Positions 43,906 through 51,327 of a DNA stretch of 51,327 nt are shown here, in pieces. How positions within the stretch are numbered: the first letter of the stretch is position 1; each line of letters opens with the position of its first letter. The notes below the pieces were generated by a model. It did no database searches. It was not told the origin of the DNA and saw only the letters and a program-made list of their open reading frames with translations. A program made the position numbers and the translations under genes. The stretch spans positions 1-51,327 of the forward strand of contig JAMOMC010000009.1 of assembly GCA_027068765.1 (NCBI GenBank). Direction: 5' to 3'. This DNA is from Campylobacterales bacterium (GTDB lineage Bacteria > Campylobacterota > Campylobacteria > Campylobacterales > QNZT01).

Positions 43906-45440
43906 CAATAAACGACATAGTAAGAGAGACTCTAAAGAGATTAAACTCTAGTAAAACGCCATTAACTCCAGATAACTATATGAAAGTTTTTTGTAATATT
44001 GCTTCAAAAAAAGGTTTTGATTTAGTTGATTGTAATAAAAAAAAGAAATTTATCTCTAAGCTAAATCCATTTTTAAAAGAGGATATTGAGAAGTATAATA
44101 TAAATAATTTAGATGAGCTTTTAACATATTTAGTAGCTTCATTAAATCGTCTTGCTGGACAAGAGAAAAACAAACAAAATTTAATTTTGACAACTTTAGT
44201 AAAAAGATTACTACAAAATATAACACTTTTACACAATAAAAAAGCTAGTGAACTGGCAAATGCATCTTTAGAGAGGATAGAGTATTTATCAGATTATAAC
44301 ACCTTTGAGATTATAAAAGATAAATGGTTTGATTTTTTAACATCTTATGATGATAGCTTTTTTGATAAGTTAAATGACTACTCAAAAATTACAAAAAATG
44401 ATTTAGAATTTACGATTGAAGAGATATTTAAAACTTTAACAAAAGAAAAAGAGATACAGACAGTAGATGCAATGGCTTCAATGATAATAGCATCTCTTAC
44501 TCCATCTCTTACAAATGAGATGGATGATGAGCTTGCTAGTTTGAGCTATGAGCTTAAAAATGCACCTCATATCATAAATGAAATAGATGTACAAAAAAAA
44601 ATCAAAACAATGGTTAAAAAAAGAATTGAGATAGACAAAGAGGAGGTGAAGAGAAAAATTCTCTCACTCGATGAACTTTTAGGAGATGTATCTGAAAGAA
44701 TTGTAAATTTTATAGACAACAGCAATCTAAGCCACGATAGAATAAAAGATATAAAAAAAGAACTTCAAAACTTTGACCATAAAGATCACAATTTTGAAAC
44801 TATAAAACTAAGACTAATCAAAATTGCAAGCTCACTAGAGATAGAGACAGATCTTTTAAGTGAAAAGATGCGAGCTGATGATATAATAGTTAAAAAACTG
44901 CAAGTAAAAATAAAAAAACTAGAGAGTGCTTTAAGTATTGCCAAAAAAGAGAGTAAAAAAGATTTTCTAACCTCTTTAGTATCAAAAAGAGGTTTAGACG
45001 AAGAGTTAAATAGAGTTGATAAGAGTTTTAGAAGGCATAAAATCAACTACTCAATATGCTTTTTTGATATAGACCACTTTAAAAAGATAAATGATACTTT
45101 TGGACACGAAGCTGGAGATGCGATACTTAAAAAGATGGGTGCAATTTTTCTTGAACTAAAAAGAGATATAGATATTATCGGCAGATACGGAGGTGAAGAG
45201 TTTTTAGCAATACTTCCAAGTACGCCACTTAGTGGTGCTTTAGTATTTGCACAAAAAGTTAGAAAAGAAGTAGAGAGATTTGATTTTTTATATAAAGATC
45301 AAAAAGTTTCAGTAACCATAAGTGCTGGAGTTGCAAATTGTGATGAAAAAGATGAACAGAGTGATTTGATAACACTTACGGATGCAAGATTGTATGATGC
45401 TAAAGACGCTGGTCGAAACAGAGTATTTCCAGAGGCATGA
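43902..45440 (+). CDS. GGDEF diguanylate cyclase with helical N-terminal region
   Basis: Residues about 345-512 form a GGDEF domain with the active-site GRYGGEEF and the substrate region FFDIDHFKKINDTFGH. The inhibitory I-site RxxD is present as RDID, five residues before GGEEF, so product inhibition is likely. The N-terminal 340 residues are helical, with no membrane segment or PAS/GAF domain that I can recognise. It should make c-di-GMP from GTP in the cytoplasm. It sits between lptE and folC with 4-base overlaps on both sides, so it is expressed with envelope and translation genes. Confidence 0.92.
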   Translation: MTINDIVRETLKRLNSSKTPLTPDNYMKVFCNIASKKGFDLVDCNKKKKFISKLNPFLKEDIEKYNINNLDELLTYLVASLNRLAGQEKNKQNLILTTLVKRLLQNITLLHNKKASELANASLERIEYLSDYNTFEIIKDKWFDFLTSYDDSFFDKLNDYSKITKNDLEFTIEEIFKTLTKEKEIQTVDAMASMIIASLTPSLTNEMDDELASLSYELKNAPHIINEIDVQKKIKTMVKKRIEIDKEEVKRKILSLDELLGDVSERIVNFIDNSNLSHDRIKDIKKELQNFDHKDHNFETIKLRLIKIASSLEIETDLLSEKMRADDIIVKKLQVKIKKLESALSIAKKESKKDFLTSLVSKRGLDEELNRVDKSFRRHKINYSICFFDIDHFKKINDTFGHEAGDAILKKMGAIFLELKRDIDIIGRYGGEEFLAILPSTPLSGALVFAQKVRKEVERFDFLYKDQKVSVTISAGVANCDEKDEQSDLITLTDARLYDAKDAGRNRVFPEA

Positions 45441-46597
45441 AATTAAAAAAATTTTTAGATAAAAAACCTCTATATTATAAAGAGATAGACTATAAAAGAA
45501 TGCCTAAAGCTTGGGATAGTATAAGAGAACATTTTGATCTTCCTATAATTATCCATATAGTGGGAACAAATGCAAAAGGTAGTACAGGACGATTTTTAGC
45601 TCATTTTTTATACAAATGTAATATAAAAGTTGGTCACTACAGCTCACCTCATATCTTAAAATTCAATGAGAGAATTTGGATAGATGGAAAAGACATCAAA
45701 GATGATGTACTTGAAAAAAATCACCAAAAATTACTCTCAATTTTAAGCCAAGAGTTTATAAAATCTCTATCTTATTTTGAATATACAACACTTTTAGGAA
45801 TGCTTTGTTTTCAAAAATGTCAATACCTTATCTTGGAGGCTGGACTTGGAGGAGAAAAAGATGCGACATCTGTATTTGGAAGTGATTTAACTCTAGTAAC
45901 TCCAATATCTTTAGATCATGAGGAACTTTTAGGAGATAGTGTTGAAAAAATATCTACAACAAAATTAAAAGCTATTCGAAAATTTGCAATACTTGGAAAA
46001 CAAGAAGATAAAATTATCTATAAAGTCGCAAAAACTGTAGCAAGAAAAAATAATTTAGAGATATTTAGATATGACCATTTTTTCTGTTTTGAAGGCATTG
46101 AAGAGGCTAAAGAGACAATAAAAAAGTTAAATTTAGCAGATTTTTTTGTTGACAATCTTCTACTTGGTATGGCTGGAGCAAAGTTTTTTGGTTTTGATAT
46201 AAAGTTTGAAAAGATGCTAGATTTAAAACTTTTTGGAAGATGCCAAAAGATAAATCACAATATCACAATAGATGTAGGTCATAATGTTGCTGCGGCAGCT
46301 GCTCTTTTTGAACACTTTAAAAATGAGAAAATTATCTTGATTTACAACTCTTATGCAGATAAAAATTATGAGAAGATATTAAAAATCTTTCTTCCTATTA
46401 TTAAAAAAATTGAACTTTTGCCGATATTAAGTGAAAGAGTTGAACAAAAAGAGATTTTAGGTGAAATCATAAAAAAACTAAACATCCCTTTTAGTGACTT
46501 TAAAAAAATTAATGAAAATGAAAAATACTTAGTATTTGGTTCATTTTCTCTTATAGAGGAGTTTTTAAAATATTATGGAGAGTACAAACAAAAATAA
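45437..46597 (+). CDS. folC: folylpolyglutamate synthase / dihydrofolate synthase
   Basis: FolC adds glutamate to folates. The 386-residue protein has the P-loop GTNAKGST (43-50), the YSSPHI motif near residue 66, the catalytic-region EAGLGGEKDATSVF, the LDHEELLG motif (magnesium histidine) and the C-terminal Mur-ligase-type domain with DVGHN. It starts in the preceding stop (ATGA) and overlaps the M23 gene by 23 bases. Confidence 0.92.
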   Translation: MKLKKFLDKKPLYYKEIDYKRMPKAWDSIREHFDLPIIIHIVGTNAKGSTGRFLAHFLYKCNIKVGHYSSPHILKFNERIWIDGKDIKDDVLEKNHQKLLSILSQEFIKSLSYFEYTTLLGMLCFQKCQYLILEAGLGGEKDATSVFGSDLTLVTPISLDHEELLGDSVEKISTTKLKAIRKFAILGKQEDKIIYKVAKTVARKNNLEIFRYDHFFCFEGIEEAKETIKKLNLADFFVDNLLLGMAGAKFFGFDIKFEKMLDLKLFGRCQKINHNITIDVGHNVAAAAALFEHFKNEKIILIYNSYADKNYEKILKIFLPIIKKIELLPILSERVEQKEILGEIIKKLNIPFSDFKKINENEKYLVFGSFSLIEEFLKYYGEYKQK

Positions 46598-47393
46598 AAT
46601 ATTTCTCTCAATTGCGGTAGTTGTCACTTTTACATTTTTTATTATAGCTGTAGTATCTATATTTTTCACTCAAAAAACAGATAAAATTCAAAAAGAAAAA
46701 ATAGCACTTATAAAAGACAATCTTACTCTTAAAAGGAGTATTGAGAAAAAAGAGGTTGATTATGCCCTTTTAAGAGAGAAAATTGGAGATATTGAAGAGA
46801 TTGTTAATGAAAAAAGTATAGACAATAAAAATATTGAAAAACTTCTCCAAACACTATCAACAAAATCAAAAAAGCTCATTGTTGACTCTATTCCCAGTGG
46901 TTATCCTTTGAATTCAAAAAGAGTTACATCAGAGTTTGGATATAGAATTCATCCAGTTTATGGCAAAAAGCGTTTTCATCACGGTCTTGATTTTGGTGGA
47001 AAACTAGGAACTCCAATCATCTCTACAGCTGATGGAATAGTAGAGTTTTCTGGCTTTGATAAGGGGTATGGAAATCTTGTTATGATACATCACAATTTTG
47101 GTTTTAAAACAGCATATGGGCATATGTTGAAAAATCTAGAGGTTAAAAAGGGTGATTTTGTCAAAAAAGGTACGGTTATCGGGTATCTTGGAAACACAGG
47201 TATCTCAACAGGTCCTCATCTTCATTATGAGATTAAGTATATAAAAAACGTCATCAATCCAAAAAACTTTTTAAGTTTAAATATTGAAAATTTTGATAAA
47301 ACTATAAAAAGAGAAAACTCAATTCTTTGGAAAGGGTTAATTGGAGCTGTAATGAACCAATATGGAAGAATTGGTTTAGCAAGACTTCTTTAA
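46575..47393 (+). CDS. M23 family metallopeptidase (peptidoglycan hydrolase)
   Basis: The 272-residue protein has an N-terminal membrane segment (about 9-31), a coiled-coil region (about 38-95) and a C-terminal LytM/M23 domain (about 110-235). Zinc ligands are visible as HHGLDFGG (about 135-142) and HLHYE (about 214-218). Anchored to the inner membrane, it should cut peptidoglycan cross-links in the periplasm. Campylobacterota relatives (Csd/Pgp3 type) shape the cell. It ends 2 bases from the converging helicase gene. Confidence 0.88.
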   Translation: MESTNKNKIFLSIAVVVTFTFFIIAVVSIFFTQKTDKIQKEKIALIKDNLTLKRSIEKKEVDYALLREKIGDIEEIVNEKSIDNKNIEKLLQTLSTKSKKLIVDSIPSGYPLNSKRVTSEFGYRIHPVYGKKRFHHGLDFGGKLGTPIISTADGIVEFSGFDKGYGNLVMIHHNFGFKTAYGHMLKNLEVKKGDFVKKGTVIGYLGNTGISTGPHLHYEIKYIKNVINPKNFLSLNIENFDKTIKRENSILWKGLIGAVMNQYGRIGLARLL

Positions 47394-47395
47394 AA

Positions 47396-49426
47396 TCACT
47401 CTTTTAACATACCAGCTTCAACTAAAAATGGTGATCTTATATAATCTATCTTTTTAACTCTATCATATTTTGCAAAAGATAAATAAAGAATATCTTTAGC
47501 ACGAGTGAGAGCCACATAAAAAAGTCGTCTCTCCTCCTCAATATCTCCTCCATTTTTGCTCATCAACTTTCTATTTGGAAATCTTCCATCCATTAAATCA
47601 ACGATATAAACCTCTTTAAACTCCAAACCTTTACTAGCATGTATACTCAAAAGATTAACTCCCTCACCCTCACTAAGCTCCCCTCCTCCCAAAGTCAAAG
47701 CATTGATAAAACGAAACTTATCACTATAAGGTCTGGATAAATCTTGAAGTAAAAGAGCTTTTCTTTTTATATTTATAAGAGCTTCTTTTTTCATACTCTC
47801 ATCAATAGATGCATCTTTTCTTGTAGCTCTTTTTGTTGCTAATCTCTCAGTTATAAGTTCAAAAAGTTTTGATTTTGTTATATTTTTTACAAGAGCTTGT
47901 GGAGAATCTATATCAATTGAAGAGCTTATAAAAATATAAAAAGCATGTAAGTAAGTTGCTAAGTCATTATTTATTTTAGAGTGTTTTAAGATAGGATTTT
48001 TCAAAAACTTCTCATCAAAACCCATCTTTTTAAACCTCATAACACTTTCCTCTTCGATAATTTCATCAAAAAGTCCTAATTGATGGTTTACAATTCCTCT
48101 TTTAAAAGGGTTTTTCTTCTCTTTTGGATGTAAAATACCCATTAGTATATTTCCATCTCCAACTTTATAAAGTGCATCAAAAAGATCCTTGGCAAAAACA
48201 CCACCTACCCCTTTTGCATACTCAAAAATATGGATAAAACTCATCAAATCTCTAGGATTTATCAAAATTGTAAACATATCAAGCATAGCTTTTACCTCTT
48301 TGGTATCAAAAAAACTAGTCCCACTTTTTCTCTTACACCCAACTCCAAGCTCTCTTAAGTGAGCCTCTATACCATCTGCACTAGAGTTATTTCTAAAAAT
48401 CACAGCTATCTCTTCGTGAGGAGTTTTACTATCTTTAATCTTTTTTGCAATTGCACTATATTGGTCAAAAAGCTCACCAAAAACCATAAGTTTAGGAGGT
48501 GAAAAATCTCCATCTCTTGTAACTTCTAGTTTTTTTGGGTAAATTCTAGGATTTTTCTCAATTACTTTATTTGCCAAAGAGAGTATTGGGGCGGAGGATC
48601 TATAGTTTTTATTTAGAGAGAAGATTTTTGCATCTTCAAACCTATCTCCAAATGAGGCAATTATATTTATATCCGCTCCATTAAATCCATAAATACTTTG
48701 ATCATAATCCCCAACACAAAAGAGCGACTCTCTTTTAAAACCACTTATGAGTGAGCCTTGGAGCCTATTTGTATCTTGGTACTCATCAACTAAAATCTCT
48801 TGAAATTTTACATCACTCTCACTTAAAAAAGTTCGAAAATCTATCAAAAGATCATTAAAATCAACATATCCAAACCTCTGTTTCAACTCTTTAAACTCTG
48901 CATAAACATCATCATAAACATCTTCAAAAGGTTCATGGTCAGCATTTTGTTTACTAACCCACTTTCCAAACTCAAGATCTGAAACCATGTTTTGATAAAG
49001 AGAGTGAAGATCATACAGATAGCCTGCTGAATACGGAGAAGTATCTGCATCTATATAAGAGAAGTTTCTCTTCTCAGTGATAGATTTTAAAACCATTTTA
49101 AGCTCTTTTGGCTGCTTTAATACTATCTTTTTTCCACTCTCTTTTAAAAGACGATAACTAATCGCATGAAAAGTTCCAGATTGAATTTTTTTAGCAAGCT
49201 TTTCATCAAAGTTTTTTGCAATTCTATCTATCATCTCTCCAGATGCTTTGTTTGTAAAAGTTAAAAGAAGAAGATCTTTAGGATCCACCCCTTTGTTTAA
49301 CAAATACCCAATACGAGCAACAATTGTCGAAGTTTTACCAGTACCGGCAGATGCGATAATAAGATTGTTTCCATAAGGAGCCGTAGCAGCTTTGAACTGC
49401 TCTTGATTTAATTTAGATAAAGGCAT
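47396..49426 (-). CDS. UvrD/Rep-type DNA helicase
   Basis: This superfamily 1A 3'-5' DNA helicase has 676 residues. Motifs: Walker A SAGTGKT (26-32), VDEYQDTN (Walker B, about 217-224), GDYDQSIYGFNGA, LNKNYRS, and the late motifs LLSIHASKGLEF and EERRLFYVALTRAKD. It could act in repair (UvrD/PcrA) or replication restart (Rep); sequence alone does not separate these. thrC lies directly upstream with no gap. Confidence 0.93.
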   Translation of the reverse strand: MPLSKLNQEQFKAATAPYGNNLIIASAGTGKTSTIVARIGYLLNKGVDPKDLLLLTFTNKASGEMIDRIAKNFDEKLAKKIQSGTFHAISYRLLKESGKKIVLKQPKELKMVLKSITEKRNFSYIDADTSPYSAGYLYDLHSLYQNMVSDLEFGKWVSKQNADHEPFEDVYDDVYAEFKELKQRFGYVDFNDLLIDFRTFLSESDVKFQEILVDEYQDTNRLQGSLISGFKRESLFCVGDYDQSIYGFNGADINIIASFGDRFEDAKIFSLNKNYRSSAPILSLANKVIEKNPRIYPKKLEVTRDGDFSPPKLMVFGELFDQYSAIAKKIKDSKTPHEEIAVIFRNNSSADGIEAHLRELGVGCKRKSGTSFFDTKEVKAMLDMFTILINPRDLMSFIHIFEYAKGVGGVFAKDLFDALYKVGDGNILMGILHPKEKKNPFKRGIVNHQLGLFDEIIEEESVMRFKKMGFDEKFLKNPILKHSKINNDLATYLHAFYIFISSSIDIDSPQALVKNITKSKLFELITERLATKRATRKDASIDESMKKEALINIKRKALLLQDLSRPYSDKFRFINALTLGGGELSEGEGVNLLSIHASKGLEFKEVYIVDLMDGRFPNRKLMSKNGGDIEEERRLFYVALTRAKDILYLSFAKYDRVKKIDYIRSPFLVEAGMLKE

Positions 49427-50905
49427 TTAACTCTTTATAAACTTTAAAATCTCTTCTTCAATCAACTGTTTATCTACAATCACATCGTGTAAAATCTCTT
49501 TATCAAAAAGCTCCATAACAGATGGTGTAATCTCTATATTTAGCTCTTTTGAAATAGTTTTTAAAGCCTCTAGGTCAGAGTATTTTTTATTATCATCATT
49601 AATCGCATTTAACATAGTTGGAGCAAATTTTGTCCACTCAGCAGTTGAACAGAGAATCATTTTCAGATTTTTTTTCTTTAATTTATCATATGCTTTAATG
49701 CAAGTTGCTGTATGAGGATCCATAACATAACCTTTTTTTGCATATTTTTTGATACTCTCTTTTCCAAACACATCATCAGAAAAAACAGCAGCAAAATCAC
49801 TTTGAAGCTCTTTTAACTCCCAATCTTTTAAAGTATAAAAATTTTCTCTATTTAAACTCTCCATAAGCTCCCTTGTTCTATTTGCACCAAATTTATCAAA
49901 TAAAACTCTCTCAACATTTGAAGATTTTAGTATATCCATAGCAGGTGAAGATGTGGATATTAACTCTTTATCTCTTATATCATATTTACCCTCGTTAATT
50001 AAATCAGTCAAGACATTGTTTGCATTTGAAGCTATGAGGATTTTCTCTATCGGAAGTCCCATTTTTTTGGCATAATAAGCTCCCAAAGCATTTCCAAAAT
50101 TTCCACTAGGGATTGTAATATAAATCTTCTCACCCTCTTTAATCTCACCTCTTTTTAAAAGCTCAAAATAGCCTTTTATATGATAGATGATTTGTAAGAT
50201 TATCCTCCCAAAGTTAACAGAGTTTGCAGCTGATAAAGAGATGGAGTTTTTTTGAAGTTCATCTTTAAATGAGGAGGAGCTTAGAAGAGATTTTAAAGCA
50301 CTTTGAGCATCATCAAAATTACCATTAATTCCAATTATTTTAAGATTTTCCCCACTTTGTGTAACCATCTGAAGTCTTTGAACATCACTTGTACCACCAT
50401 CTGGATATAGGCAAACAACTTGAATATTTTTTTTATCAGCAAATGTATCAAGAGTAGCAGGACCTGTATCTCCACTTGTAGCTGCCAAAATAAGATACTT
50501 TTTGCCACTTTTATCTGCTAGATGTGATAAAATATGCCCAAAAGGTTGAAGTGCCATATCTTTAAAGGCTCTTGTTGGTCCATGATATAACTCATTTACA
50601 AAAAGGTCATCTTCGATTTTCACCAAAGGTGTTGTATCGTTTTTATCATCAAACTTTTTATAAAGCGAAAGTGCATCTTTTAAAACTTCATCTTCTATGT
50701 CGGTTTCAAACATTTTTAAAACATTTAAAGCTAGCTCTTCATACGATAAGTTATAGTTTTTAGATATAAAATCTTTATCTAAAAGAGGTAAAGTTTTAGG
50801 CACAAAAAGCCCTCCAAAACTTGTACTTGGATTTAAAAGAGTATACGAAAACTCTACCTCTTTTAAAAAGCCATCTTCATTTCCACGAGTGCTTATAAAT
50901 TTCAA
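49427..50905 (-). CDS. thrC: threonine synthase
   Basis: ThrC converts O-phosphohomoserine to threonine with pyridoxal phosphate. The 492-residue protein has the PLP lysine in GPTRAFKDMALQPFGH (K115), ATSGDTGPATLDTF and IPSGNFGNALGAYYAKK for the phosphate grip. It starts MKFISTRGNEDGFL, a normal beginning for the longer, fungal/proteobacterial subfamily. It overlaps the argB stop by 4 bases. Confidence 0.95.
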   Translation of the reverse strand: MKFISTRGNEDGFLKEVEFSYTLLNPSTSFGGLFVPKTLPLLDKDFISKNYNLSYEELALNVLKMFETDIEDEVLKDALSLYKKFDDKNDTTPLVKIEDDLFVNELYHGPTRAFKDMALQPFGHILSHLADKSGKKYLILAATSGDTGPATLDTFADKKNIQVVCLYPDGGTSDVQRLQMVTQSGENLKIIGINGNFDDAQSALKSLLSSSSFKDELQKNSISLSAANSVNFGRIILQIIYHIKGYFELLKRGEIKEGEKIYITIPSGNFGNALGAYYAKKMGLPIEKILIASNANNVLTDLINEGKYDIRDKELISTSSPAMDILKSSNVERVLFDKFGANRTRELMESLNRENFYTLKDWELKELQSDFAAVFSDDVFGKESIKKYAKKGYVMDPHTATCIKAYDKLKKKNLKMILCSTAEWTKFAPTMLNAINDDNKKYSDLEALKTISKELNIEITPSVMELFDKEILHDVIVDKQLIEEEILKFIKS

Positions 50906-51327
50906 CTTCTATCCTTTATCTTTATTACTGTTCCTATCCCCTCATTTGTAAAAAGCTCAAGCAACATTGAGTGTTCTACTCTTCCATCGATAATATGAGC
51001 TTTTTCTACTCCACCATTTAAAGACTCCAAACAAGCCTCTACTTTTGGAATCATGCCCCCTTGTATAGTTTTATCTTTTATAAGTATATCTATCTCTCTT
51101 CTAAAAAGTGTTGAAATTAGAGATTTATCTTTATCTAAAACTCCAGGAGTATCTGTCATAAATATAACTTTTTTAGCCTTTAAAGAGAGTGCTATTTTAC
51201 TAGCTGCTAAATCTGCATTTATGTTAAAACCTATATCTCCTATCTTATTACCAGCTGCAATAGGGGCGATAACTGGTATAAATTTTTCATCAATTAAATT
51301 TTCTAACACCTTTGCATCTACACTATC
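50902..51327 (-). CDS. argB: acetylglutamate kinase, 5' end beyond window
   Basis: The frame is open through the window end, giving the C-terminal 141 residues of ArgB. Visible features are FIPVIAPIAAGNKIGDIGFNINADLAA (acetylglutamate site), KAKKVIFMTDTPGVLDKD (ATP site) and GGMIPKVEACLESLNGGVEKAHIIDGR. It catalyses the second step of arginine synthesis. Its stop overlaps thrC, so argB-thrC-helicase form one transcript. Confidence 0.94.
   Translation of the reverse strand, partial: DSVDAKVLENLIDEKFIPVIAPIAAGNKIGDIGFNINADLAASKIALSLKAKKVIFMTDTPGVLDKDKSLISTLFRREIDILIKDKTIQGGMIPKVEACLESLNGGVEKAHIIDGRVEHSMLLELFTNEGIGTVIKIKDRS

Overview
The window looks like a chromosomal stretch from a Campylobacterota bacterium (former Epsilonproteobacteria), most likely a Sulfurimonas/Sulfurovum-type marine or sediment organism. 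The evidence is very low GC, the DnaB form with a charged C-terminal insertion, the long 401-residue DapD, a DUF6394 gene, a multihaem cytochrome, and tightly packed, overlapping housekeeping operons. The genus is an inference from gene content.

Bases 1 to about 8,330 form an accessory, rearranged island. It holds an unrecognised gene cut by the window edge, a Cas4/AddB-like nuclease fused to a DEDD-type exonuclease (DUF2779), a tandem AAA+ ATPase, an MqsA antitoxin with its operator but only a gutted MqsR toxin, and a WYL regulator. Pieces of these same genes are scattered through it. The replicative helicase gene dnaB sits exactly between a 5' copy and a 3' copy of the AAA+ gene. A 5' piece of a WYL gene lies before the intact AAA+ gene, and a 48-bp piece of the DUF2779 gene supplies the 3' ends of mqsA and of the WYL gene. 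A 15-16 bp inverted-repeat motif (AGACA-N6-TGTC) precedes both AAA+ copies and the DUF2779 gene, which suggests common control. This mosaic is the most unusual part of the window.

From 8,660 to 19,700 lie smaller units: a periplasmic repeat-type protein, an exported Ig/cadherin-like protein, deaD-dapD, a DUF3137 membrane protein, a gamma carbonic anhydrase with polyphosphate kinase, and an aldehyde dehydrogenase-DUF779 pair. The ppk and aldehyde dehydrogenase genes diverge from a 25-bp perfect inverted repeat that carries mirrored TGCTATAAT promoter elements.

From 30,115 down to 19,920 runs one long minus-strand array: htpG, a FliL-like exported protein, ilvB-ilvN, lpxD, a small conserved protein, then rpmH-rnpA-yidD-yidC-jag-mnmE (ribosome, RNase P, membrane insertion and tRNA modification). 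rnpA and mnmE have no ATG, GTG or TTG where their families start and seem to use ATT and ATA.

Two long plus-strand arrays follow. The first is an S4 protein, trpD, tsaE, lptB, rpoN and an AI-2E-type permease. The second is yajC-secD-secF, DUF6394, leuS, lptE, a diguanylate cyclase, folC and an M23 peptidase. Between them, on the minus strand, lie a pentahaem cytochrome and lnt. The window ends with minus-strand argB (cut by the edge), thrC and a UvrD/Rep helicase. I saw no rRNA, tRNA, CRISPR array or complete insertion sequence.
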